DNA of 64,000 nucleotides from CAIUKX01 sp964580965 (GCA_964580965.1 CAZOLZ010000004.1:18993-82992), one strand, 5' to 3'. Positions 1-10,025 are shown, numbered from the stretch's first letter. The notes: generated by a model not told the origin, from the sequence alone. Made by a program: numbers and translations.

Positions 1-54
1 CCTTATATGAAGTCGCTTTTTTGATTTTAAGTTTCGATAATTATTTTTAAGTAA

Positions 55-1314
55 TTAACCTGCTGTTACAACAGTCATATCATCCCAATTCAGATATTTT
101 TTTGCTAACTCTTGAATTCTTAAAGGGGTAATTTTATTTAAATCATGAATAACTTGATTGTAAAAAGTACTATCCAAACCTTGTGCTTCAGCACTTAAAT
201 ACAAATCTGTCATTGAATATGGTCCATCTGCACTTTTTAGTAATTGTCCTAACAAATAAGATCTAACCAACTCCAATTCTTCCTCCCCTACCAACTCTTC
301 TTGAAGTCTCTTAATTTCGTACTGAATTTCTTTTAAGGTAGCATCTTTAACATCTTTACCAACTTCCGTTGCAATTAAAAAATAACCAAACTCTTTATAT
401 TCGGCAACCATAGAACCTATACCGTAAGTATAACCTTTGTCCTCGCGTATATTTGCCATTAAACGACTTCCAAAATAATCTCCTATAATTGTATTTAAAA
501 CTATAAAATCATTGTAGTCTTCATGACATTTATTAAAAAGAGTTCTACCAACACGAATTGCAGTTTGAACCGCTCCATTTTTTTCAATGTGTTGAGATCC
601 TGGTAAATTTTGAATAGATGATTCATAGTTAGAATCTCCTTCTTTGGCCCATTTACCAACTGAATCAATTAAATCATCCACGTCATCTTGAGACAAGTTA
701 CCCACCACAACCACTTTTGAAAGTCCATTTAAATAATTTTCTGTAAAAAAGTGCTTTAAATCTTTTTGGGTAACATCTTTATAAAACGATTCATCAACAA
801 CTTTTGAATAGCTTGAAGAACCATGAAATAATTTTTTCTGAAATTCTCTTTGTGCTAAAAAACTAACTTTCTCTATATTGGTTAAATACACTTGCTTTTT
901 ATCATTAATTAATTCATTAATTTCTTTTTCATTAAAAGTTAAACCATTGATTGAATTAACAATAATATCAATAATTTTTAAAGCGTTTTCTCTTAAACAA
1001 TAAAGTGTAAAAACAGAACTTTCAGCCGATAAACCACTATCGATAAAGCCTCCTAAAGCATCGATTTCATTACTGATTTGCGTTGCTGTTTTTTCAGTAG
1101 TACCTGACAAAAGTAAAGCATTAACAAATGTTGGAGTTCCCTTATTGTGTCGAATATTCCCAGCATCAAAGTATAAGTCTATACGACATGTTTCATTCGG
1201 TACTTCTTGCATAAAATATAACTTCACATTTTCAGTGATATCGAAAATACGAGGTTCAACAAAATGGATCGTTTCAATTGAATTTAATATTGGCTGTTGC
1301 TTCCTATTTAGCAT
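55..1314 (-). CDS. M16 family peptidase-like protein, non-catalytic subunit
   Basis: A 419-residue protein with the M16 (pitrilysin/processing-peptidase) fold. The C-terminal half has the usual conserved stretch of the family (EDKGYTYGIGS, about residues 290-300). The position that should carry the zinc motif HxxEH reads TPTFVNALLLSG, so both His residues and the Glu are missing and the protein cannot bind catalytic zinc. In this family an inactive subunit commonly pairs with an active one, and the gene just upstream (overlapping by 11 nt) is an intact M16 peptidase, so a heterodimer is the natural inference. No signal peptide is evident. It is the last gene of a three-gene operon that reads toward the window start. 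Confidence 0.9.
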   Translation of the reverse strand: MLNRKQQPILNSIETIHFVEPRIFDITENVKLYFMQEVPNETCRIDLYFDAGNIRHNKGTPTFVNALLLSGTTEKTATQISNEIDALGGFIDSGLSAESSVFTLYCLRENALKIIDIIVNSINGLTFNEKEINELINDKKQVYLTNIEKVSFLAQREFQKKLFHGSSSYSKVVDESFYKDVTQKDLKHFFTENYLNGLSKVVVVGNLSQDDVDDLIDSVGKWAKEGDSNYESSIQNLPGSQHIEKNGAVQTAIRVGRTLFNKCHEDYNDFIVLNTIIGDYFGSRLMANIREDKGYTYGIGSMVAEYKEFGYFLIATEVGKDVKDATLKEIQYEIKRLQEELVGEEELELVRSYLLGQLLKSADGPYSMTDLYLSAEAQGLDSTFYNQVIHDLNKITPLRIQELAKKYLNWDDMTVVTAG

Positions 1315-2551
1315 CTTTTTTCGCTTTAACTTTTAATAAAGAGCAATTCGTTCGAATTAAAATAGCATTCGCTATTTCTTGAATATGTTCAGTATTGATT
1401 GCCTGATAAATTTCTTTTTCTTCATTGATTCCATTTGCATCTCCAAGTAATTCAAATGAGCATAAATTCATCGCTCTATTTAATAATCCTTGTTCTGCAA
1501 ATGCTTTTTCTGTTTGAATTTTAATTTTTAAACGTTCTAATTCTTCTGAAGACATTTGTTTACTCTTGGTTAATTCTAAAACCTCCCAAAGTGCTTTATC
1601 CAACTCTTCAAATGTCTTACCATCATTTAATTTCCCTGAAATAACTAATAAACCATGATCGATAGAACCAGTTATGTAGGCACTTATAGAAGAAACCAAT
1701 TGTTGTTCTTTCTTTAATGCAACGTATAAACGTGAAGACTTTTCTCTTCCTAATGCATCTGATAATAAATCAGTGATATAATAAGAAGGATCTCTTCTCT
1801 CTGGCATTTTAAATGCATAATAAAATGCATCCGTTGGAACATTCCGTTCAATTATTTTTTCTCTATATTCTTCTTGTTGAGGTTCCACTGGTAATATTCT
1901 ATGAGGTTTTTTTCCAGACGGAATATCTCCATACCATTTTGTTACAACTTCTTTAATAAAGTCTAATTCGAAATTACCTGCAATACATAAAATAGCATTT
2001 GAAGGAACATAATACTTTTGAAAAAATGCCCTTACATCTTCCATTTTTGCATCTTCAATATGTTTAATTTCTTTACCGATTGTTGCCCATTTATAAGGGT
2101 GAACTTTATAAGCTAAGGGGCGTAATTCTAACCAAACATCACCATATGGTTGATTTAAATAACGCTGTTTAAATTCTTCAATAACAACATTGCGCTGAAC
2201 CTCTAAACTTTTTGGTGTAAAAGCTAACGATAACATTCTATCACTTTCCAACCACAATGCAGTCTCTAAATTATTACCAGGTAAAACATTGTAATAATTG
2301 GTAATATCATTTGAAGTGAATGCATTATTCTCACCTCCAGCTTGTTGCAAAGGAGTGTCAAATTCAGGTATATGAATTGATCCACCAAACATTAAATGCT
2401 CAAATAAATGAGCAAAACCTGTTTTATCTTCACTTTCGTCTCTAGCTCCAACATCATACAAAGTATTAACAACTGCCATTGGTGTTGTAACATCTCTATG
2501 AAAAAGGACCGTTAATCCGTTATCTAATTTAAACTTTTCGAATTCAATCAT
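1304..2551 (-). CDS. M16 family zinc peptidase, active subunit
   Basis: A 415-residue M16 metallopeptidase. The inverted zinc motif is intact: His48, Glu51 and His52 in GFAHLFEHLMFG. The downstream NVVIEEFKQR segment, about 75 residues later, supplies the usual distal Glu ligand. The Arg/Tyr pair of the C-terminal half (KSSRLYVALKKE) is also present. The gene overlaps the stop of the upstream nitronate monooxygenase-like gene by one base and the start of the inactive M16 gene by 11 nt, so all three are translationally coupled. The likely role is degradation of oligopeptides in the cytoplasm or periplasm; the substrate is unknown. No clear signal peptide is seen. Confidence 0.95.
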   Translation of the reverse strand: MIEFEKFKLDNGLTVLFHRDVTTPMAVVNTLYDVGARDESEDKTGFAHLFEHLMFGGSIHIPEFDTPLQQAGGENNAFTSNDITNYYNVLPGNNLETALWLESDRMLSLAFTPKSLEVQRNVVIEEFKQRYLNQPYGDVWLELRPLAYKVHPYKWATIGKEIKHIEDAKMEDVRAFFQKYYVPSNAILCIAGNFELDFIKEVVTKWYGDIPSGKKPHRILPVEPQQEEYREKIIERNVPTDAFYYAFKMPERRDPSYYITDLLSDALGREKSSRLYVALKKEQQLVSSISAYITGSIDHGLLVISGKLNDGKTFEELDKALWEVLELTKSKQMSSEELERLKIKIQTEKAFAEQGLLNRAMNLCSFELLGDANGINEEKEIYQAINTEHIQEIANAILIRTNCSLLKVKAKKDAK

Positions 2552-3504
2552 TAAAAATTAAATTTTACTGTTGTTTGTTCTTTAATAGCTCGTCGAAATT
2601 CAATTAAAATTTCTTCCATAATTTCAGCTGCAGGTTGAACTTTATCAATCAAACTTGCTACTTGGCCTATTTCTAATTCGCCCTCGTTTAAATCTCCTTC
2701 AAACATTCCCTTTTTAGCACGACCTCTACCTAATAATCGTTTTAATTCTTCAATTGTGGCTCCATTTTCGTAAGCTTTATTTAGAGTGTTGAAAAATGAA
2801 TTTTTAACTAAACGTACAGGAGTTAATTCTTTTAAGGTCAATAAAGTATCCCCTTCTTTTGCATCAACTACAATATTTTTAAAAAATTGATGAGCACTTG
2901 ATTCTGTGGAAGCAACAAATCTACTTCCGATTTGGACACCATCTGCTCCTAAATTCATTGCAGCCAACATTGCTTTCCCATTTCCAATACCTCCTGCTGC
3001 AATTAAAGGGATTTGAATATGTTTTGCCACATTTGGAATTAAACATAAAGTAGTTGTTTCATCTCTCCCATTATGTCCTCCTGCTTCAAAACCTTCAGCT
3101 ACAACTGCATCAACACCTGCTTCTTGGGCTTTTAAAGCAAATTTCAAACTTGAAACAACGTGGACTACTTTGATTCCTTTCTCCTTCAAAAAGGAAGTAT
3201 ATGTTTTAGGGTTTCCTGCAGATGTAAATACAATTGGAACTTTATATTTGATAATTAACTGAATATGTTCCTCAATATTTGGGTAAAGCATCGGTAAATT
3301 TACAGCAAAAGGTTTACCTGTAGCTTTCTTTATTTTTTGTAAATGTTCTTCCAATATTTCTGGATACATAGAGCCTGAACCTATAATTCCTAGGCCTCCT
3401 GCATTTGATACTGAAGCAGCTAATTCCCAACCAGAACACCAAATCATTCCAGCTTGAATAATTGGATATTGAATTCCGAATAATGATGTAACTTTATTTT
3501 GCAT
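2551..3504 (-). CDS. Nitronate monooxygenase / FabK-like FMN oxidoreductase
   Basis: A 317-residue TIM-barrel flavoprotein of the 2-nitropropane dioxygenase/FabK family. Visible family marks are the N-terminal YPIIQAGM segment, GFEAGGHNGRD near residue 144 (the His of this loop is the catalytic base in nitronate monooxygenases), and the FMN-phosphate segments IAAGGIGNGKAM and LGADGVQIGSRF. Members oxidise nitronates or act as enoyl-ACP reductases, and sequence alone does not decide between them. It is the first gene of the operon with the two M16 peptidases, sharing one base with the next start. A functional link to the peptidases is not obvious. Confidence 0.88.
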   Translation of the reverse strand: MQNKVTSLFGIQYPIIQAGMIWCSGWELAASVSNAGGLGIIGSGSMYPEILEEHLQKIKKATGKPFAVNLPMLYPNIEEHIQLIIKYKVPIVFTSAGNPKTYTSFLKEKGIKVVHVVSSLKFALKAQEAGVDAVVAEGFEAGGHNGRDETTTLCLIPNVAKHIQIPLIAAGGIGNGKAMLAAMNLGADGVQIGSRFVASTESSAHQFFKNIVVDAKEGDTLLTLKELTPVRLVKNSFFNTLNKAYENGATIEELKRLLGRGRAKKGMFEGDLNEGELEIGQVASLIDKVQPAAEIMEEILIEFRRAIKEQTTVKFNF

Positions 3505-3662
3505 AATACTAAAATAAAAATAATAATGCTGTTCAATAGAGAGATTGATTTGACTTATAAACGTTCAGATGTTTATCAATTAAAAAGGATTGCATATAAC
3601 ATCTTTTAAACTGATAAATTTTATTACTTTTAAATCAATCTATTTTAATTAGAAAATTATAA

Positions 3663-6600
3663 ATGAAGAGGTTCTTACTTTTAATCTTATTCTTCTCTAG
3701 AAATTTTATTTGCCATTCTCAGGAAGTTACTTATATACAATCTCCTCAAAATGCATTTATTGAAAATAAAGGTCAATGGGACGAAAAAGTTTTCTTCAAA
3801 GCAAAAACAGAAAATGGAAATTTATGGATTCAAGACCGTAAATTCTTATTTCATATTCAAGATTTTTCCTTTTTACATGATAATCATGGAAAGACAAACC
3901 TTAATTCAAAACTTATAAAAGATAATCAACCAGGAAACATACAATCAGTTGTACATTTAAACTTTTTAAATGCAAATCAATTTAAACTTCCTTATAAAGA
4001 AAATCAAACACAACATTATTTTAATTACTTAATCGGAAATGATCAATCAAGATGGACTTATGATGTTCATGGATATAGTTCTGCATTATTTTCAAATATT
4101 TATGATGGTATCGATTTAAAGTTAATAGAGAACAATGGGAATTTGAAATATGAATTTATTGTCAAACCTCAACAACCATACAATCAAATACAACTTCAAT
4201 TAGTAGGACAAGATGCTGTTTTTATAGGGAAGAATGGTGACTTACATATCAAAACAATTGCTGGTGAGATTATAGAGGAGGCTCCTTACACTTATCAAAT
4301 TATTAATGGAAAGATTATTCCTATAAAGAGTAGCTTTCAGCTATCAGAAAGAAATATCATAAGTTTTAAAATTGGTAATTATAATAGAAATGAAGCATTA
4401 ATTATTGATCCAACATTAGTTTTTGCAACATACAGTGGTTCGATTACCGACAATTTTGGAATGACTGGGACCTATGCTCACAATGGTGATGGTTTTAGTG
4501 GTGGGATAGTTTTTGGAAATCAATATCCAACACCTGATAAAGATGCATATGATGTTAACTCAAATTTCACTGTTAATTCAGGATCATATGGAATTACAGA
4601 TGTTTTTATTTCTCGTTTCTCAAGTGATGGAACACAAATGTTGTGGACAACCTTTATTGGCGGAGGAAATAATAGTCAAGGTTCTGAAACAGTCCACAGC
4701 TTAATTTCAGATAAAAACGATAACATATTCTTTTTTGGTGCTACATCAAGTACTGATTTCCCAATTGTTAATGGATTTCAAACGAATCATTCTGGAGGAA
4801 ATCCAGGGTCTAATTTCACTGCTAATGGAGTTTATCATTTGACTCAAGGTACTGATTTATTTGTTGCAAAAGTAAGTTCAAATGGACACCAATTACTAGG
4901 GTCAACCTACATAGGAGGTAGCGATAATGATGGAGTAAATTATAATGCTACCCTTTCTTATGATTCATTAATGACTAATTACGGTGATAATTCACGTGGA
5001 GAAGTAATGTTGGATGAAAATGAAAATTGCATCATTGCTTCGTGCACGAGATCTACTAATTTCCCTACAATAAATCCTTTTCAAATTTCTAATAGAGGAG
5101 ATCAAGATGGTGTCATTTTTAAACTTTCCAATGATTTATCAAGTTTAATTTGGTCTAGTTATTTCGGAGGAAGTAAAAATGACGTTTGTAATTCAGTGAA
5201 AGTAGATTCAAGTTACAATATAGTTTTTGCAGGTGGAACGAGTTCAAACAATCTTCTAAACACGGCTGGAGCATGGAAACCTAGTTTTCAAGGGGGAACA
5301 TGTGATGGGTTTGTCGCAAAAGTCTCAAATGATGGCCAAACATTAATACAAACAAGTTATGTTGGAGAAAATGATTATGATCAAACTTTTTTTGTTGAGA
5401 TTGATGAAAATGATAATATTTTTCTCTATGGTCAATCAAAAGGAGGTAATTTCCCTGTAGTTAATGCAAACTTTTTCAATGCAAATAGTGGACAATACAT
5501 TTGTAAATTAAGTTCAGATTTAAAAACACTTCAAAAATCAACCGTATTTGGAAACAGTAATTTAGATCTCAACATTTCACCTTCAGCATTTCTTGTTGAT
5601 AGGTGTGGAAATATTTATGTCTCAGGTTGGGGTTCTAGCCTCTTTTCTGGAATTGGTTTATCTGGAATGCCAACTACACCAAATGCACTTTACTCTTCAG
5701 CTCCAAACGGTCACGACTTTTACCTTATGGTTATGAATAAAGACTTTGATGACTTAATTTATGGATCTTATATTGGAGGAAATCTATCTGATGAACATGT
5801 TGATGGCGGAACATCAAGATTTGATAGAAGTGGTAAAGTTTATCAATCAGTTTGTGCTGGATGCGGAAATAATAGTGATTTCCCTACTACTCCGAATGCT
5901 TGGTCTAATCTAAATTTAAGTGACAACTGTAATAATATTCTTTTTAAATATGATTTTAGTTTAGTTCCTTCCTCGAATTTTGATGTTTCTTATGAAAGTA
6001 GTTGTACAAATTCAACTTTCACTTTCCAAAATAATTCAACCATATATAACGAATTTCTTTGGGATTTTGGAAATAATGACACAACTTCAACTGATTTAAA
6101 TCCTATTAGAACATTTGATACCTCGGGTATTTATAATATCAAATTATATATTACCGAAACCAACTGTAATCTTACAGATTCTTTTGAAATAATTCTTCAA
6201 ATTTATGACTCTATTCAAGCTTCAAATATAGATTCTACTTATTTCTTATGTGATGCCAATTCAATTTTGTTAACGCCTAATTCTTTTGGAAGTGCTAAAA
6301 ATTTCATTTGGTCGACATCCAATCAATTCATAGACACGTTAAATTCTTCCACCTTAGACTCTGTTTTAAATTACATTCCAAATTTAGGCCCACAACAATT
6401 ATTTCTTAAATATCAAAATGGAGATTGTTTTCAGGTAGACTCAACTTTAATAATATTAGAAGATCATAATTATGATATTGAAGGAAGCTTAATAATTTGT
6501 CCGCCAGGAGACACAACTAAAGTTTCAATTGTTAACAAAAACCCTGATATCAATTATACATATCTATGGTCAAATAAAAATGATATTATTGGTAATGATA

Positions 6601-7238
6601 CATTGTCATTTGCTAATTACAACCTTACTAATGATAAATATGCAGTTATAAAGCTTACAAGTCAAAATGGATGTGTAATAAAAGATTCTGCCTTGATTCA
6701 GGTTGGTTATCTTGATACAAATTTAGTTCTAATAACAGCTTCTGACACTTTAATTCCATACAATACTAGTATTGAATTAGAAGCAAATCCATTTGGTTTT
6801 ACGTACCAATGGGAACCATCAAATTTAGTTGAAAATAATCAAACGATTTCAACTCAATCTTTAAACCTTAAAAGTGACACTGAATTTATTTTGAAAGTTA
6901 AAGATGGACCTTGTGAGAAATCTGATACCATTCTTGTAAAAGTTTTTGAATTTGTGTGTGGTGACCCTTCAATTTTTATTCCCAATGCTTTTTCACCAAA
7001 TGGAGATGGAAATAATGATTTGGTCTATGTCCGTGGTCAAATGATTGATGAACTACTTTTTAGGGTTTATGATCGATGGGGTAACTTAATCTTCGAAACA
7101 ACAGAACGTTCAATTGGTTGGGACGGAACTTACAAAGGGAAAAAATGTGCTCCCGATGTTTATGATTATTATTTGAAAGTTAAATGTATCGATCAAATTG
7201 AAACTGAAATTAAGGGGAATATTACATTACTAAATTAA
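3663..7238 (+). CDS. Secreted SBBP/PKD protein with gliding-motility-associated C-terminal (T9SS type B) sorting domain
   Basis: A 1191-residue exported protein. A signal peptide (hydrophobic residues 4-18, cleavage near HSQ-EVT) precedes a conserved N-terminal module starting ENKGQWDEKVFF. A central array of beta-propeller (SBBP-type) repeats follows, with recurrent Y-x-G-G-S and FPT/FPV motifs, for example STYIGGSDNDG and SSYFGGSKNDV. Next come a PKD-like segment (FLWDFGNNDTTS, around residue 800) and further Ig-like stretches. The last 90 or so residues (from about 1105, FIPNAFSPNGDGNNDLVYV) form the CHU_C domain that directs outer-membrane passage by the type IX system. The protein is probably surface-exposed or adhesive. 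An M42 peptidase gene starts 8 nt after its stop. Confidence 0.92.
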   Translation: MKRFLLLILFFSRNFICHSQEVTYIQSPQNAFIENKGQWDEKVFFKAKTENGNLWIQDRKFLFHIQDFSFLHDNHGKTNLNSKLIKDNQPGNIQSVVHLNFLNANQFKLPYKENQTQHYFNYLIGNDQSRWTYDVHGYSSALFSNIYDGIDLKLIENNGNLKYEFIVKPQQPYNQIQLQLVGQDAVFIGKNGDLHIKTIAGEIIEEAPYTYQIINGKIIPIKSSFQLSERNIISFKIGNYNRNEALIIDPTLVFATYSGSITDNFGMTGTYAHNGDGFSGGIVFGNQYPTPDKDAYDVNSNFTVNSGSYGITDVFISRFSSDGTQMLWTTFIGGGNNSQGSETVHSLISDKNDNIFFFGATSSTDFPIVNGFQTNHSGGNPGSNFTANGVYHLTQGTDLFVAKVSSNGHQLLGSTYIGGSDNDGVNYNATLSYDSLMTNYGDNSRGEVMLDENENCIIASCTRSTNFPTINPFQISNRGDQDGVIFKLSNDLSSLIWSSYFGGSKNDVCNSVKVDSSYNIVFAGGTSSNNLLNTAGAWKPSFQGGTCDGFVAKVSNDGQTLIQTSYVGENDYDQTFFVEIDENDNIFLYGQSKGGNFPVVNANFFNANSGQYICKLSSDLKTLQKSTVFGNSNLDLNISPSAFLVDRCGNIYVSGWGSSLFSGIGLSGMPTTPNALYSSAPNGHDFYLMVMNKDFDDLIYGSYIGGNLSDEHVDGGTSRFDRSGKVYQSVCAGCGNNSDFPTTPNAWSNLNLSDNCNNILFKYDFSLVPSSNFDVSYESSCTNSTFTFQNNSTIYNEFLWDFGNNDTTSTDLNPIRTFDTSGIYNIKLYITETNCNLTDSFEIILQIYDSIQASNIDSTYFLCDANSILLTPNSFGSAKNFIWSTSNQFIDTLNSSTLDSVLNYIPNLGPQQLFLKYQNGDCFQVDSTLIILEDHNYDIEGSLIICPPGDTTKVSIVNKNPDINYTYLWSNKNDIIGNDTLSFANYNLTNDKYAVIKLTSQNGCVIKDSALIQVGYLDTNLVLITASDTLIPYNTSIELEANPFGFTYQWEPSNLVENNQTISTQSLNLKSDTEFILKVKDGPCEKSDTILVKVFEFVCGDPSIFIPNAFSPNGDGNNDLVYVRGQMIDELLFRVYDRWGNLIFETTERSIGWDGTYKGKKCAPDVYDYYLKVKCIDQIETEIKGNITLLN

Positions 7239-7245
7239 ATTATAT

Positions 7246-8322
7246 ATGAAAATAATTACAAAAGAAAGCGAGAAGTTTTTAACTAAATATTTAAATAATG
7301 CTTCACCTACAGGGTTTGAAGTAGAGGGACAAAAATTATGGTTAAAACAATTAGAACCTTTTATTGATAGTCATTTTACAGATAATTATGGAACTGTAGT
7401 TGGAGTTATTAATCCAGAAGCTCCTTACAAAGTTGTTATTGAAGCTCATGCTGATGAAATCTCGTATTTTGTACATTATATAACTAATGATGGTTTCATC
7501 TATGTAAGAAGAAATGGTGGATCTGACCATCAAATTGCTCCTTCCAAAAGGGTAAATATTCACACAGATAAAGGAATTGTTAAAGCAATTTTTGGTTGGC
7601 CTGCAATCCACATGCGTAAAGTAAAAGAGGAAAACCCAACTCTAAAAAACATTTTTCTAGACTGTGGATGTAACTCAAAAGAAGAAGTTGAAAAATTAGG
7701 AATTCATGTTGGCTGTGTAATTACATACGAAGACGAATTTATGATTCTAAATAAGCAAAAATATGTAGGAAGAGCATTAGACAATCGAATAGGTGGGTTT
7801 ATGATTGCTGAAGTTGCTAGGTTACTTAAAGAGCAAAAAGTAAAATTACCATATGGCCTATATATTGTTAATTCAGTTCAAGAAGAAATTGGTTTAAGAG
7901 GTGCTCAAATGATTGCACAAAAAATCAAACCTGATGTTGCTATTGTAACAGATGTTTGTCATTGTACTCAAACTCCGATGGTTAATAAAATCGAACAAGG
8001 TGATTTACATTCTGGCAAAGGACCAGTAATGACAGTAGGACCTGCAGTTCAAAACAACTTATTAAAATTGGCAATGGATACTGCAACAAAAGCAAAAATT
8101 CCATTTCAAAGAGCAGCAGCATCAAGAGCAACTGGAACAGATACAGATGCTTTTGCTTATTCAAATGAAGGTGTTCCATCAATGTTAATGTCTTTACCTT
8201 TAAGATATATGCATACAACAGTAGAAATGTGTCACAAAGATGATGTTGAGAACACCATTAAATTAATTTTTGAAACATTGAAAAACATTGAAGCAGAACA
8301 AGACTTTAGATACTTAAAATAA
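7246..8322 (+). CDS. M42 family aminopeptidase
   Basis: A 358-residue cytoplasmic metallo-aminopeptidase of the M42 (glutamyl aminopeptidase/tetrahedral TET) family. All expected ligands are visible: His68 and Asp70 in EAHADE, the bridging Asp179 in RALDNR, the catalytic Glu213-Glu214 pair in VQEEIGLRG, Asp236 in TDVCH and His330 in MCHKDD. The length is normal for the family. It likely forms large oligomers that trim N-terminal residues from peptides. It begins 8 nt after the T9SS cargo gene with no recognisable promoter between, so co-transcription is likely. Confidence 0.95.
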   Translation: MKIITKESEKFLTKYLNNASPTGFEVEGQKLWLKQLEPFIDSHFTDNYGTVVGVINPEAPYKVVIEAHADEISYFVHYITNDGFIYVRRNGGSDHQIAPSKRVNIHTDKGIVKAIFGWPAIHMRKVKEENPTLKNIFLDCGCNSKEEVEKLGIHVGCVITYEDEFMILNKQKYVGRALDNRIGGFMIAEVARLLKEQKVKLPYGLYIVNSVQEEIGLRGAQMIAQKIKPDVAIVTDVCHCTQTPMVNKIEQGDLHSGKGPVMTVGPAVQNNLLKLAMDTATKAKIPFQRAAASRATGTDTDAFAYSNEGVPSMLMSLPLRYMHTTVEMCHKDDVENTIKLIFETLKNIEAEQDFRYLK

Positions 8323-8330
8323 ACTGTTAG

Positions 8331-8366
8331 AAGCTGCACTTAAAAAATTAATAATAAGTGTAGCTT
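8331..8366. terminator. Hairpin after the M42 peptidase gene
   Basis: An 11-bp stem with one G-U wobble (AAGCTGCACTT / AAGTGTAGCTT, 14-nt loop) lies 8 nt after the M42 stop codon. It is not followed by a U-run, so it may be a weak or 3'-stabilising structure rather than a full intrinsic terminator. Confidence 0.4.
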
Positions 8367-8527
8367 AACTTACCAATTCAAAACTATCTAATTTTAATAT
8401 ATCTTTTTAATCAACTGCCTTCAAACTCTTTTTTTATTTCAAGTCGCTTTTTTATAAGTCTTCGTCGTATTCCAATAACAATATTTATCTCCTTTCTTTC
8501 GACATTTGTATCATAAGTTGAAACAAA

Positions 8528-9400
8528 ATGAAACGAAAAGATTTTATCAAGAAAATAGCAACAGTTGGAGCACTAGGAATTATCGGCCCATCGATTGCAG
8601 GACAATTTCGAGTGAAATCGGTGAAAAAATCCGTTCAAGAAGATTTAGTTGGATTCAATCACATACCAATAAAAGAAGAAACTACAATGAATACTATTTT
8701 ACATAAAGCAGAAACAAGAGGAGTTGCTAATCATGGTTGGTTAAATTCCCATCATACATTTAGTTTCGCCAATTATTACAACCCAGAACGAATGAATTTT
8801 GGTGTATTACGTGTTTTAAATGATGATATTGTAGATGAAGGTATGGGCTTTGGTACACATCCACACGAGAATATGGAAATCATTTCAATTCCACTTGAAG
8901 GAGATTTGGAACACAAAGATAGCATGGGAAACACTACTGTTATCAAAGAAGGTGATATTCAAGTGATGAGTGCCGGTACAGGTGTAATGCATAGTGAATT
9001 CAATAAAAACAGAGATAAAAAAGTAAAATTCTTACAAATTTGGGTGTTTCCAAATAAAAAGAATGTTACCCCTCGATATGATCAAATAAGTTTAAAGGAA
9101 ATTGAAAAGGAGAATCAGTTCTACCAAATTTTATCTCCATCATCAGAGGATGAAGGTGTATGGATTCATCAAAATGCATGGTTTCATTTAGGGAAATTTT
9201 CAGAAGAAACTTCAACAAACTATGTATTAAAAGATAAATCAAATGGGGTTTATGCTTTTATACTTGAAGGTCATGTAAAAATAAATCAGCAAGAACTTTC
9301 AAAGCGAGATGGATTTGGAGTATGGGATTCTGAAAATATTCAGATAAAGGCTGAAAAAGGAAGTAAGATTTTATTGATCGAAGTTCCGATGAATTTATAA
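8528..9400 (+). CDS. Pirin family protein with N-terminal leader extension
   Basis: A 290-residue bicupin. The pirin domain begins at internal Met54 (MNTILHKAETRGV) and keeps the metal ligands: the two His of GTHPHENME and the His/Glu of MHSEFN. Pirins bind Fe(II) and some act as quercetinases. The first 30 residues (MKRKDFIKKIATVGALGIIG) look like an export leader of Tat type, but the twin arginines read Arg-Lys. Either the protein is exported, or translation starts at Met54 (position 8687) and the leader is a relic. A YceI gene follows after 40 nt in the same direction, probably in the same transcript. Confidence 0.87.
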   Translation: MKRKDFIKKIATVGALGIIGPSIAGQFRVKSVKKSVQEDLVGFNHIPIKEETTMNTILHKAETRGVANHGWLNSHHTFSFANYYNPERMNFGVLRVLNDDIVDEGMGFGTHPHENMEIISIPLEGDLEHKDSMGNTTVIKEGDIQVMSAGTGVMHSEFNKNRDKKVKFLQIWVFPNKKNVTPRYDQISLKEIEKENQFYQILSPSSEDEGVWIHQNAWFHLGKFSEETSTNYVLKDKSNGVYAFILEGHVKINQQELSKRDGFGVWDSENIQIKAEKGSKILLIEVPMNL

Positions 9401-9440
9401 TAGAAAAAACACTAAAAATATAAATCAAATAATAATTAAA

Positions 9441-9965
9441 ATGGAGACAATAACAACAAATAAATGGTCTATCGACCAAGCACATTCAGAGATTGCTTTT
9501 AAGGTAAAGCATATGATGATTTCGACTTTAACTGGTCATTTTGAAGACTTTACTGCTTCTGTTGAAAGTTCAGCAGAAAACTTTAAGGATGCAAAATTTG
9601 AGTTCGAAGCAAAAATTGATTCGATCAATACAAAAAACAAGGATAGAGATAATCATTTAAAGTCAGAAGACTTCTTTGATGCAGCATCATTTTCTACAAT
9701 GAAATTTACTTCAACTTCATTTAATGGTGAAAAATTAACTGGTGACTTAACAATAAAAGGTGTCACAAAAACAATTACATTAAATGTTGATTTCAATGGA
9801 GTTGCAGTTGACCCATACGGACAAACAAAAGCAGGATTCGAAATCAAAGGAGAAATTAACCGTAAAGATTTTGGATTAACTTGGAGCGCTGTAACAGAAG
9901 CAGGAAATATTGTTGTTTCAGATACAGTTAAATTAGCAGTTGAAATTCAATTTATTAAAAAATAA
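9441..9965 (+). CDS. YceI family protein
   Basis: A 174-residue lipocalin-like YceI protein. Family marks are the start WSIDQAHSEIAFKVKHMM, the segment FTSTSFNGEKLTGDLTIKGVTK, and the end FGLTWSAVTEAGNIVVSD near the C-terminus. Members bind isoprenoid or other amphipathic ligands in a beta-barrel cavity. There is no signal peptide, so this is a cytoplasmic version, as is common in Bacteroidetes. It sits 40 nt after the pirin gene and is followed by a good intrinsic terminator. Confidence 0.93.
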   Translation: METITTNKWSIDQAHSEIAFKVKHMMISTLTGHFEDFTASVESSAENFKDAKFEFEAKIDSINTKNKDRDNHLKSEDFFDAASFSTMKFTSTSFNGEKLTGDLTIKGVTKTITLNVDFNGVAVDPYGQTKAGFEIKGEINRKDFGLTWSAVTEAGNIVVSDTVKLAVEIQFIKK

Positions 9966-10025
9966 TTAATAATCTAAGACTTTGAGAAGAACTTATCCGT
10001 CTACTGAGGGAAGATTTCAAAACTT

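Noticed and set aside
8506..8706. 66-codon ORF overlapping the pirin leader
   Set aside because: Out-of-frame shadow. The pirin frame explains the region.
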